A stretch of 64,000 nucleotides of DNA, taken from NCBI RefSeq assembly GCF_009833495.1, contig NZ_WUWG01000001.1, positions 1,054,001 to 1,118,000 of the forward strand, given 5' to 3'. Every line of letters begins with the position of its first letter. The first letter of the stretch is position 1. The notes under the pieces were generated by a model, which had not been told where the DNA came from, made no database searches, and was given only the letters and a program-made list of their open reading frames with translations. Shown here in pieces: positions 47,354-55,721 of this stretch. Source of the DNA: Oceanomicrobium pacificus. GTDB taxonomy: Bacteria > Pseudomonadota > Alphaproteobacteria > Rhodobacterales > Rhodobacteraceae. The position numbers were made by a program, and so were the translations under genes.

Positions 47354-47379
47354 GCACCGGCCCGTCCGCGGGCCGGTGC
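47354..47379 (+). other. Intercistronic hairpin after the binding-protein gene
   Basis: An 11-base-pair perfect stem GCACCGGCCCG/CGGGCCGGTGC with a TCCG tetraloop, 14 bases after the binding-protein stop and before the permease. No T-run follows. Such hairpins stabilise the binding-protein mRNA or attenuate downstream expression. Confidence 0.75.
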
Positions 47380-47404
47380 TCCCTGAACAAACGGATCTCC
47401 CGAA

Positions 47405-48391
47405 ATGATTTGGCGTTTTATTCTCAAGAGGATCATCTGGATGATCCCGTTCATGTTCGCCATCTCGGTGGTGGCCTTCCTGCTGATCCAGGCCCCGCCG
47501 GGCGACTATCTGACCACCTACATCGCCAAGCTGGGCGAATCCGACGAAATCCTCGATCAGGCCTCGATCGACAACCTGCGCGCCCGTTTCGGCCTCGATC
47601 AGCCGCTCTACGTGCAATATTTCAAATGGGTCGGGAACATCCTGCAGGGCGATTTCGGCATGTCCTTCGAATGGCGCCAGCCCGTGTCCGACCTTGTCTG
47701 GGAGCGGATGGGCCTGACCATGTGCCTGAGCTTCGCGACGCTCCTCTTCACCTGGGCGGTGGCCTTCCCGATCGGTGTCTATTCCGCGGTCCGGAAATAT
47801 TCGATCGGCGACTATATCGCGACCACGATCGGCTTTATCGGCCTTGCCACCCCGAACTTCCTCTTGGCGCTGATCCTCATGTATATCGGCGTCGTCCATT
47901 TCGGCAGCGATGTGGGCGGGCTCTTCTCTTCTGAATACAAGAATGCGCCGTGGAGCTGGGGCAAGGTCTGGGACCTGATGAAACATCTCTGGCTGCCGGT
48001 GATCGTGCTCGGCACCAGCGCCACCGCGAGCCTGATCCGGATCATGCGCGCCAACCTGCTCGACGAGCTGAACAAGCCCTATGTCGATACGGCCCGCGCC
48101 AAGGGCCTGTCGGAATTCTGGCTGATCATGAAATACCCCGTCCGCGTGGCGCTGAACCCGTTCATTTCCACCATCGGCTGGGTGCTGCCCAACCTCGTAT
48201 CGGGCGCGGTCGTGACCGCCATCGTGCTCAGCCTGCCGACCGCCGGTCCGCTGATGCTGCAGGCGCTGCTCAGCCAAGACATGTATCTGGCCGGGGCCTT
48301 CGTGCTCCTGCTCTCCTCGCTGACGGTGATCGGCATGCTGATCTCCGACATCCTTCTCGTCCTTCTCGACCCGCGGGTGCGCTATGAGTGA
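47405..48391 (+). CDS. ABC importer permease, DppB type
   Basis: A 328-residue inner-membrane permease with about six helices. The N-terminus FILKRIIWMIPFMFAISVVAFLLIQ is the first helix. LRARFGLDQPLYVQYFKWVGNILQGDFGMSF is the conserved periplasmic segment, and the ATPase-contact EAA loop is VDTARAKGLSEFWLIMKYPVRVALNP. It overlaps the next permease by 8 bases. Confidence 0.95.
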   Translation: MIWRFILKRIIWMIPFMFAISVVAFLLIQAPPGDYLTTYIAKLGESDEILDQASIDNLRARFGLDQPLYVQYFKWVGNILQGDFGMSFEWRQPVSDLVWERMGLTMCLSFATLLFTWAVAFPIGVYSAVRKYSIGDYIATTIGFIGLATPNFLLALILMYIGVVHFGSDVGGLFSSEYKNAPWSWGKVWDLMKHLWLPVIVLGTSATASLIRIMRANLLDELNKPYVDTARAKGLSEFWLIMKYPVRVALNPFISTIGWVLPNLVSGAVVTAIVLSLPTAGPLMLQALLSQDMYLAGAFVLLLSSLTVIGMLISDILLVLLDPRVRYE

Positions 48392-49523
48392 CACGACCGA
48401 AACCACCGTCGTCGTGGAGACCGGCCATAGCGGCTCCGATGTGGCGATTGCCTCCCAGTGGCAGCTGACATGGTGGGCCTTCAAGAAACACAAGATGGCG
48501 ATGCTCAGCCTGTGGATCATCGGGTTTCTCTACCTGATCTCGATCTTTGCCGAGGTGGTCGCGCCCGACAATCCGTCGAAGCAAAACCGGCGCGCGGTCT
48601 ATCACCCGCCGCAGATGATCCACCTGATCGACCGGACGGAGGAAGGCACCCGCATCCGGCCCTTCGTGTGGAAGATGGACCGCGAGCGCGATCCCGACAC
48701 GCTGGCTGTCACCTACGTGAATTCCGGCGAGAAGATCTATCTGGAACTGTTCGGCCGCGGCCCTGAATACGAGTTCTGGGGCATCTGGACGACCGACATC
48801 AAACTCTTCGCGACGGAAAACCCGCGCGACAAGTTCTTCATCTTCGGGGCCGACCGGCTCGGACGCGACATGTTCAGCCGGATCGTCTACGGCACACGCA
48901 TATCCATGTCGATCGGCTTGGTGGGCGTGGCGATCAGCCTTGTGCTCGGCATCACGCTCGGCGGGATATCCGGCTATTATGGCGGGCGGATCGACGCCGC
49001 GATCCAGAGGCTGATCGAGTTCGTCCTGTCGCTTCCGACAATCCCGATCTGGCTGGCGCTGGCCGCGTCGCTGCCACCCGATTGGCCGATCTACAAACAG
49101 TATTTCGTCATCACGCTCATCATCAGTCTTGTCGGCTGGACCGAGCTTGGCCGCGTGGTGCGGGGACGCTTCCTGGCCATGAAGAACGATGATTTCGTCA
49201 TCGCCGCACGGCTCGACGGCGCGTCCGAGGCGCGGATCATCTTCCGCCACATGCTGCCGTCACTGACGAGCCATATCATCGCCTCGCTGACGCTGGCGAT
49301 CCCGTTGATGATCCTTGCGGAGACCGGCCTCTCCTTCCTCGGGCTCGGCCTGACCCCGCCGGCCATCTCGTGGGGCGTGCTCCTGAAGGAGGCGCAGAAC
49401 ATCATCTCGATCAGCCAGGCGCCCTGGCTCTTCATTCCCGGCGGTTTCGTCGTTCTGGCCGTGCTGGCTTTCAACTTTCTAGGAGACGGCATGCGTGATG
49501 CCGCAGACCCTTATGGACACTGA
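48384..49523 (+). CDS. ABC importer permease, DppC type
   Basis: A 379-residue permease, longer than usual because of a periplasmic insertion between helix 1 and helix 2 (about residues 60-150). The core has FGADRLGRDMFSRIVYGTRISMSIGLVGVAISLVLGITLGGISGYYGG and the EAA loop VIAARLDGASEARIIFRHMLPS, ending [13 protein letters not shown]. It pairs with the DppB-type permease and overlaps the ATPase gene by 29 bases. The insertion is typical of oligosaccharide-type members. Confidence 0.93.
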   Translation: MSDTTETTVVVETGHSGSDVAIASQWQLTWWAFKKHKMAMLSLWIIGFLYLISIFAEVVAPDNPSKQNRRAVYHPPQMIHLIDRTEEGTRIRPFVWKMDRERDPDTLAVTYVNSGEKIYLELFGRGPEYEFWGIWTTDIKLFATENPRDKFFIFGADRLGRDMFSRIVYGTRISMSIGLVGVAISLVLGITLGGISGYYGGRIDAAIQRLIEFVLSLPTIPIWLALAASLPPDWPIYKQYFVITLIISLVGWTELGRVVRGRFLAMKNDDFVIAARLDGASEARIIFRHMLPSLTSHIIASLTLAIPLMILAETGLSFLGLGLTPPAISWGVLLKEAQNIISISQAPWLFIPGGFVVLAVLAFNFLGDGMRDAADPYGH

Positions 49524-51201
49524 CAACCCCATTCTCCGGGTTCAGAACCTCAATATCGGGTTCAACATGCGGCAGGGCATGTTCGACGTGCTGCACGGCG
49601 TGAGCTTCGACCTGCACCGCGGCAAGACCACCTGCATCGTGGGCGAGTCCGGGTCGGGCAAATCCGTCACCGCGCGGGCGATCCTGAACATGGTGCCGCG
49701 TCCGGGCGTCATCAATGGCGGCCGGATCACCTTCAATCCCGACGGGACCGGAGAGACCGACCTGACCGCGCTCGACCCGCGCGGCAAGGCGATCCGTGAC
49801 ATTCGCGGCGGGCGGATCGGCATGATCTTCCAGGAGCCCATGTCCTCGCTGTCGCCGGTTCATACGATCGGCAACCAGATCGTCGAGGCGATCCGGCTGC
49901 ATCAGGACGTCGACAAGGCCGAGGCGCGCCAGATGGCGGTCGAGGCCCTGAAACAGGTCGAGATCCCGAACCCCGACAAGGCGGTTGACCGCTATTCCTT
50001 CGAGTTCTCCGGCGGCATGCGCCAGCGCGCGATGATCGCCATGGCGCTGGCCTGCCGCCCCGATGTGCTGATCGCGGATGAACCGACCACCGCGCTCGAC
50101 GTGACCACGCAGGCCGAAATCATCGATCTGATGAAGTCGCTGCAGACCGAGCTTGGCATGGCGATCATGTTCATCACCCATGACATGGGCGTGGTGGCAG
50201 AGATCGCCGACGAGGTCGTCGTGATGGAAAAGGGCCATGTGGTGGAGAAGGGCGATATCCACCAGATCTTCGACGCGCCCCAGCATCCCTACACGCAGAA
50301 ACTGCTCGGCGCCGTGAAGCGGCTTGAGGAACCGGCCGAGGCGAAGGTGCGGCCCACCGGCGACCAGGGCGACATCCTGCGGGTCGAAGACCTGCATCTG
50401 CGGTTCGAGAAGAAGGAAGGGTTCTTCCAGCGTGTCACCGATGTGACCAAGGCGGTCGACGGGGTCAGCTTCACGCTGAAACGCGGCGAAGCGCTGGGCA
50501 TCGTGGGTGAAAGCGGGTCCGGCAAGACCACGGTCGGGCGCTGCATCGCGCGGGTCTATGACCCCAATTCCGGCGTGATCGACTATGCGGGGCAGGACCT
50601 CATGGCCGCCGGCGACGCGCAACTGCGCGAGTCGCGCAAACAGATCCGGATGATCTTCCAGGACCCGTTCGCCTCGCTCAACCCGCGCATGACGGTGAAG
50701 CAGATCATCGCCGAACCGCTCATCGTGAACGGGATCGCATCGGGGCAGGAACTGGAGGACCGCGTCGCCAAACTGCTGACCGAGGTCGGGCTCGACCCCT
50801 CGATGATGGAACGGTACCCGCATGCCTTTTCCGGTGGCCAGCGGCAGCGGATCGTGGTGGCGCGCGCCATCGCGCTGGAGCCGAAACTGGTGATCGCGGA
50901 CGAGCCGACATCAGCGCTCGACGTGTCGATCCGGACGCAGGTGCTCGACCTGCTTCTGAAGCTGCAGGCCGAGATGGGGCTCAGCTTCATCTTCATCAGC
51001 CACGATATGGCGGTGATCCGCTATTTCTGCGACCGGGTCGCGGTCATGTATCAGGGCCGGATCGTCGAGATCGGCGAGACCGAGCAGATCATCACCGATC
51101 CGCAGCACCCCTATACCAAGGCGCTCCTCTCCTCGGTCCCGATCCCCGATCCATCCCTGCGCGGCACCCGCCAGCGCCACAGATATCAGGCAGACGCATG
51201 A
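49495..51201 (+). CDS. ABC importer ATPase with two fused nucleotide-binding domains
   Basis: A 568-residue protein in which DppD- and DppF-type ATPases are fused. Domain 1: Walker A GESGSGKS near 50-57, signature FSGGMRQR, Walker [13 protein letters not shown]. Domain 2: second [16 protein letters not shown] and [11 protein letters not shown]. Each ends with the oligopeptide-transport tail ([11 protein letters not shown] and [12 protein letters not shown]). The GTG at 49495 is 9 bases from AGGAG; the ATG at 49498 is the alternative. It powers the two permeases upstream. Confidence 0.95.
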   Translation: MMPQTLMDTDNPILRVQNLNIGFNMRQGMFDVLHGVSFDLHRGKTTCIVGESGSGKSVTARAILNMVPRPGVINGGRITFNPDGTGETDLTALDPRGKAIRDIRGGRIGMIFQEPMSSLSPVHTIGNQIVEAIRLHQDVDKAEARQMAVEALKQVEIPNPDKAVDRYSFEFSGGMRQRAMIAMALACRPDVLIADEPTTALDVTTQAEIIDLMKSLQTELGMAIMFITHDMGVVAEIADEVVVMEKGHVVEKGDIHQIFDAPQHPYTQKLLGAVKRLEEPAEAKVRPTGDQGDILRVEDLHLRFEKKEGFFQRVTDVTKAVDGVSFTLKRGEALGIVGESGSGKTTVGRCIARVYDPNSGVIDYAGQDLMAAGDAQLRESRKQIRMIFQDPFASLNPRMTVKQIIAEPLIVNGIASGQELEDRVAKLLTEVGLDPSMMERYPHAFSGGQRQRIVVARAIALEPKLVIADEPTSALDVSIRTQVLDLLLKLQAEMGLSFIFISHDMAVIRYFCDRVAVMYQGRIVEIGETEQIITDPQHPYTKALLSSVPIPDPSLRGTRQRHRYQADA

Positions 51202-52400
51202 AGATCACTTCCGTCGACACTTATCTGATGCAGGTGGGCCCGCGGCCCGACAGCAGCGGCGTCCTTGGCGCCGATGCGGGCTTCCGCGGCTCGCGCAACT
51301 GGCTCTTTGTCGAAATCACCACCGACGAGGGGCTGACCGGCGTGGGCGAATGTTCGGGCTGGCCGCGCGTCGTGCAGACCGCGGTGCAGGATCTGGCCCA
51401 TGTGCTGATCGGGCAGGACCCGGCGCATGTCGACCGGATCTGGAACCAGCTCTACCGCGCCATGCTCGGCCACGGGCTGACCGGCACGGTGGGGGCAGGG
51501 GCGCTCACGGGCATCGAGATGGCGCTCTGGGACATCAAGGGCAAGGCGCTGGGCGCACCAGTGTGGCAACTGCTCGGCGGCGCGATCCGTGACCGGATTC
51601 CGGTCTATGGCCATGCGAGCGACGAGACGCGCGCGAAGGCGCTCATCGATCTGGGCTACAAGACGATCAAGACGCCTTTCACCGGCATTGTCGATCTCGA
51701 CCGTGTCGGGATGCTGCGCGACGTGATCGGACCGGATATCGACCTTGCCGTGGATGCGCATGGACCCAGTTGGATGACCGCGCAGGATGCGATCCTTGTC
51801 GGGCGCGAGTTGGAACAGCTCGATCTGCTCTTCTTCGAGGATCCGGTGCCGCCGGAAAATCTCGACATGCTCGCACGGGTGCGCGACGCGGTGTCGGTAC
51901 CGCTGGCGGCCGGCGAGCGGGTCGGCACGATCTACGGGCTGCGGCCCTATATCGAGCGCGACCTTGTCGACGTGATCCAGCCGGATACGGGCCGCGCCGG
52001 CGGTATCACCCAGATGCGCAAGATCGCCGCGATGGCCGAGCCGCACGGGATCATGCTCGCGCCCCATTCCGGATCGCTTGGGCCGGTGGCCGAATTTGCC
52101 GCACTCCATGTGATGGCGACCGTGCCGAACATCCTGCAACTGGAGCGGATGGAGTTCGACTGGCCGGGACGCTACGAGGTCGTGACGCCCGTCCTGCAGG
52201 TCGAGGATGGCTGCCTGCCGATCCCGACAGCGCCCGGCCTGGGTGTGGAACTGATCAAGGAGGAGATCGCCAAATATCCCTCCAGCCGGAACATTTCCGA
52301 TGCGCCTGTCGATGATGGCCACGCCTACACGCTAGGCACGGCGGACGAAGCCGTGCATATGCAGACCCGCATGTCCCGCGCCCGGAGGCTGCGGCGATGA
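51198..52400 (+). CDS. Enolase-superfamily (mandelate racemase group) enzyme
   Basis: A 400-residue sugar-acid dehydratase or isomerase candidate. Active-site order: TIKTPF (Lys), LAVDAHGPS (Asp), LFFEDPVPPEN (Glu), AAGERVG (Glu), DVIQPDTGRAGGITQ (Asp), MLAPHSGSLGP (His), and PGLGVEL at the end. All ligands are intact, so an active enzyme is expected; the substrate is unassigned. It overlaps the ATPase gene by 4 bases, tying it to import. Confidence 0.85.
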   Translation: MKITSVDTYLMQVGPRPDSSGVLGADAGFRGSRNWLFVEITTDEGLTGVGECSGWPRVVQTAVQDLAHVLIGQDPAHVDRIWNQLYRAMLGHGLTGTVGAGALTGIEMALWDIKGKALGAPVWQLLGGAIRDRIPVYGHASDETRAKALIDLGYKTIKTPFTGIVDLDRVGMLRDVIGPDIDLAVDAHGPSWMTAQDAILVGRELEQLDLLFFEDPVPPENLDMLARVRDAVSVPLAAGERVGTIYGLRPYIERDLVDVIQPDTGRAGGITQMRKIAAMAEPHGIMLAPHSGSLGPVAEFAALHVMATVPNILQLERMEFDWPGRYEVVTPVLQVEDGCLPIPTAPGLGVELIKEEIAKYPSSRNISDAPVDDGHAYTLGTADEAVHMQTRMSRARRLRR

Positions 52401-53284
52401 ACGACGCCGCACGAAGTTTCGCGCCCGGCATGGCCGCGGCCATTGCCAGGGCGGAACAGTTCCAGTCGCCGGAAGAGGCCGCTGCCTTCTGGTCCGAAGG
52501 CGGGCCGGCGGTCGAGACGGTTGACCTGACATATACGGGCGGCGCGGGCCAGTCCCAGCGGCTACGCCTGTATCGCGGCGGCGGCGCGGATGCGCTCACG
52601 CTTCTCTATATCCACGGCGGCGGTTGGACGGGGGGCTCCATCGAGTTGCAGGACCGTTCGGCCCGCGGTCTGGCGGTGCTTGGCGGGATCAATGTCGTCA
52701 GCATCTCCTACCGGCTGGCCCCGGCCCGTCCTTACCCCGCAGGACTTGAAGATTGCCTCGCCGCGCTCGACTGGATCACCTCCGCGGGCAAGGTTCAGGG
52801 GCTGAACGGCGCGCGGGTCGCGGCAGGCGGCGCGTCGGCGGGGGCCAATCTGGCGGCTGCAGTCGCCCTGGCCCGGCCCGGGCGCCTGTCCGGTCTTCTG
52901 CTCTTCTATGGCGTGCTCGGCGCCGATTTTGATACCGACAGCTACCGTCGCTATGCGGACGGGTACGGACTGACACGCGCGCGCATGATCGAGCTGTTCG
53001 ACATGTATGACCCGGCCGCCGCGCACCGCGCCGACCCGCTGATGGTGCCGCTTGCCTCGGACGCGCTCGACGGGCTGCCGCCCACGGTGGTCATCGCGGC
53101 GGAACTGGATGTCCTGCTCGATGACAGCCGGGCTTTTGCCGCTGCGCTCGCGCAGGCCGGAACGGCGCATGAATTCCATATCGAGCCCGGCGTCACGCAC
53201 GGGTTCATCAATCGCGGCCGCCTTGTGCCGTCGGCCGACCGGGCCGTCGCACGCGCGGCCGGTTTCCTGAAACAGCATGCCTGA
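52397..53284 (+). CDS. Alpha/beta hydrolase, HSL-type esterase
   Basis: A 295-residue hydrolase of the hormone-sensitive-lipase family. The oxyanion motif HGGGW is at 73-77, the nucleophile is S147 in GASAG, the acid D238 in AELDVLLDD and the base H268 in THGF. Placed between two enolase-superfamily genes with a 4-base overlap, it may cleave an ester or lactone of the imported sugar acid. Known glucarolactonases are of other folds, so that role is open. Confidence 0.88.
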   Translation: MNDAARSFAPGMAAAIARAEQFQSPEEAAAFWSEGGPAVETVDLTYTGGAGQSQRLRLYRGGGADALTLLYIHGGGWTGGSIELQDRSARGLAVLGGINVVSISYRLAPARPYPAGLEDCLAALDWITSAGKVQGLNGARVAAGGASAGANLAAAVALARPGRLSGLLLFYGVLGADFDTDSYRRYADGYGLTRARMIELFDMYDPAAAHRADPLMVPLASDALDGLPPTVVIAAELDVLLDDSRAFAAALAQAGTAHEFHIEPGVTHGFINRGRLVPSADRAVARAAGFLKQHA

Positions 53285-53296
53285 GGGAGCCTGCCC

Positions 53297-54451
53297 ATGA
53301 AAATCGAACGTGTCACCGTCCAGCGGTTCCGCCACAAGACGAACACCGTCCGCGACAGCGACGGGCATGGTCACCCGGGTCCGGAGAGCGATACCGTCAA
53401 CGCGGTTCTGACCATCACCACCGACACGGGGCTCGAGGGCCGCGTGATCGTCAGCCCCGCCAATGTGTCGGAAGCCGTGCTCGACCGGTTCGTGCGTCCG
53501 AACCTCATCGGGGAAGACCCGCTGCTGATCGAGCATCTCTGGTACAAGATCTACAAATGGCAACGCCTGTCGGCGCAAATGCTGACCGACCGTGTGCTGA
53601 CGGCGGTGGACCTTGCCCTTTGGGACCTCAAGGGCAAGGCGGCGGGCATGCCGGTCTGGAAGCTGCTTGGCGGGGCGCGGCCCAAGATCCTCGCCTATGG
53701 TTCGACCATGTGCGGTGACGATCTGGAAAACGGGCTTGCTACGCCGGACGATTATGCCCGTTTCGCATCATGGATGGTGAACGAGCGGGGCTACAAGGCC
53801 GTGAAGCTGCATGGCTGGATGCCGCCCGTTCCCGGCGCGCCGGACGTGCGCAAGGATTACAAGGCCTGTGCGGCCGTCCGCGAGGCTGTCGGCCCCGACA
53901 TCCCGCTTATGCTCGACCCGCACCATTTCTATTCGCGGACAGACACGCTCTGGCTCGCCGACCGGCTGGCCGAACTGGATTTCCGCTGGATGGAGGAGCC
54001 GATGGAGGAGGCGTCCATGGCCTCCTACCAGTGGCTGACCGCCAACACCAAGCTCAACATCCTCGGCCCCGAGACGATGACCGGCAAGCACTGGACGCGC
54101 GGCGAATGGGTCAAGAACGATGCCTGTGACCTCGTGCGGTCCGGTGTTTGGGATGTGGGCGGGATCACCCCGTCGATGAAGGTCGCGGCCATGGCGGAAT
54201 GTTTCCACATGTCCTGCGAGATGCACGGCCACGGTGCGGGCAACCTTGCCGTCGCGCTTGCCATCCACAACACCAGCTTCGTCGAGCGCGGCCTGCTGCA
54301 CCCGTTCATCGATTACGACAAGCCGAAGGAATATCAGAACCGGATCGACGACGAGATGGACATGGAGGGCTATGTCCACGGCCGCAACGAGCCGGGTCTC
54401 GGGCAGGATCTGAACATGGAATATATCGAAGGAAACCTCGTCAATGGCTGA
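53297..54451 (+). CDS. Enolase-superfamily enzyme with atypical His-Asp region
   Basis: A 384-residue mandelate-racemase-group protein. Visible: KAVKLHGW (Lys), LMLDPHHFYSR (Asp), WMEEPMEEAS (Glu), GPETMTGK (Glu), EMHGHGAGN (His). Where relatives read QPDxxxxGG the sequence is RSGVWDVGG, so the Asp of the usual His-Asp dyad is replaced by Gly, with another Asp three residues later. It may follow a different proton-transfer scheme. It overlaps the glucarate-dehydratase-like gene by 8 bases. Substrate unknown. Confidence 0.8.
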   Translation: MKIERVTVQRFRHKTNTVRDSDGHGHPGPESDTVNAVLTITTDTGLEGRVIVSPANVSEAVLDRFVRPNLIGEDPLLIEHLWYKIYKWQRLSAQMLTDRVLTAVDLALWDLKGKAAGMPVWKLLGGARPKILAYGSTMCGDDLENGLATPDDYARFASWMVNERGYKAVKLHGWMPPVPGAPDVRKDYKACAAVREAVGPDIPLMLDPHHFYSRTDTLWLADRLAELDFRWMEEPMEEASMASYQWLTANTKLNILGPETMTGKHWTRGEWVKNDACDLVRSGVWDVGGITPSMKVAAMAECFHMSCEMHGHGAGNLAVALAIHNTSFVERGLLHPFIDYDKPKEYQNRIDDEMDMEGYVHGRNEPGLGQDLNMEYIEGNLVNG

Positions 54452-55694
54452 CACGCGCATCGCCGATATCCGGATCACGCCGATCGCTTTCTACGATCCA
54501 CCGCTCCTCAACAATGCCGGCTGCCACCAGCCCTTCGCGCTGCGCTCCATCATAGAGGTGGAGACCGAGGACGGCGTGATCGGTCTGGGGGAGAGCTACG
54601 GCAACAGCATGACCATCGACGGGGTTCGCGCGGTGGCCGAAGCCTGCCGGGGGCTCGACGTGACCGACCTGAACGGGCTCTGGGCGCGGATCAACGCGAC
54701 GCTCACCGATCAGGTGGACGGCTACAATACCGGCGCGGGGCGGCTCGTCCTGCGTGTGGGCGGCGCGATCGAGGTCGCCATGTGGGACGCGTTCGGCAAG
54801 GCCACTGGGCGACGGGTCGTGGACCTGCTCGGCGGGCAGGTGCGCGATGCCGTGCCCTTCTCGGCCTATCTGTTCTACAAGTTCGGCCAGCACCAGCATG
54901 AAAGCGGCCCGGATGTGTGGGGCGAGGTTCTGACGCCCGAGCAACTGGTCGACGAGGCCCGCCGGATGGTCGATCTGCACGGGTTCAAGGCGCTGAAACT
55001 GAAAGCCGGCGTGCTGGAGCCGGAGGCGGAAATCGCCGGCCTGCGCGCCCTGCGCGACGCCTTCCCCGATGCGCCGCTCCGGATCGACCCCAATGGCGGC
55101 TGGACCGTGGAGACAACGCTGAAGCTCCTGCCGCAACTCGACGGGCTTGTGGAATATCTCGAAGACCCGACCGTGGGGCTGGAGGGCAATGCCCGCGTGC
55201 AGGCCGCGACGGACACGCCGCTCGCCACCAACATGTATGTGGTTCACCCGTCGCACCTGCCGCCCAACATGGCGCAGGATGCATTCCGGGTGATCCTGTC
55301 GGACCATCATTACTGGGGCGGGCTGCAGGCCAGCCGCGAACTGGCGCGGGTCTGCGAGATCTGGGGACTTGGCCTGTCGATGCATTCCAATTCGCATCTG
55401 GGCATCAGTCTTGCGGCCATGGCCCATCTGGCAGCGGCAACGCCCAATCTGACCTATGATTGCGACAGCCATTCGCCATGGCAGACCGATGAGGTGATCG
55501 AGGGCGGCAAACTGCCCTTCCGGGGCGGCAAGGTGACCTTGCCCGAGGGGCCGGGTCTCGGCGTCACGCTCGACCGGTCGGAACTGGCACGGCTGCACCA
55601 GAACTATCTCGACTGCGGGTTCACCGAGCGCGACGACGCGACGGAAATGAAGAAGTACCAGCCCGATTGGGAATTCGCCCGCCCGAAATTCTGA
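54444..55694 (+). CDS. Glucarate dehydratase-type enolase-superfamily protein
   Basis: A 416-residue protein with the glucarate dehydratase pattern: KALKLKAGV (KxK acid/base), LRIDPNGGWT (Asp and Asn), YLEDPTVG (Glu), LATNMYVV, ILSDHHYWGG (Asp) and MHSNSHLGISLA (catalytic His). These match GudD, which makes 5-keto-4-deoxyglucarate from glucarate. This would directly use the product of uronate dehydrogenase after lactone opening. Residues around the substrate differ from E. coli GudD, so a related aldarate is possible. Confidence 0.85.
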   Translation: MADTRIADIRITPIAFYDPPLLNNAGCHQPFALRSIIEVETEDGVIGLGESYGNSMTIDGVRAVAEACRGLDVTDLNGLWARINATLTDQVDGYNTGAGRLVLRVGGAIEVAMWDAFGKATGRRVVDLLGGQVRDAVPFSAYLFYKFGQHQHESGPDVWGEVLTPEQLVDEARRMVDLHGFKALKLKAGVLEPEAEIAGLRALRDAFPDAPLRIDPNGGWTVETTLKLLPQLDGLVEYLEDPTVGLEGNARVQAATDTPLATNMYVVHPSHLPPNMAQDAFRVILSDHHYWGGLQASRELARVCEIWGLGLSMHSNSHLGISLAAMAHLAAATPNLTYDCDSHSPWQTDEVIEGGKLPFRGGKVTLPEGPGLGVTLDRSELARLHQNYLDCGFTERDDATEMKKYQPDWEFARPKF

Positions 55695-55721
55695 TCGCGC
55701 GACCGGCGCAGGATAGAACCC

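Noticed and set aside
45432-47390. 652-codon minus-strand frame opposite the binding-protein gene
   Set aside because: Shadow of a well-supported solute-binding protein; no motifs of its own.
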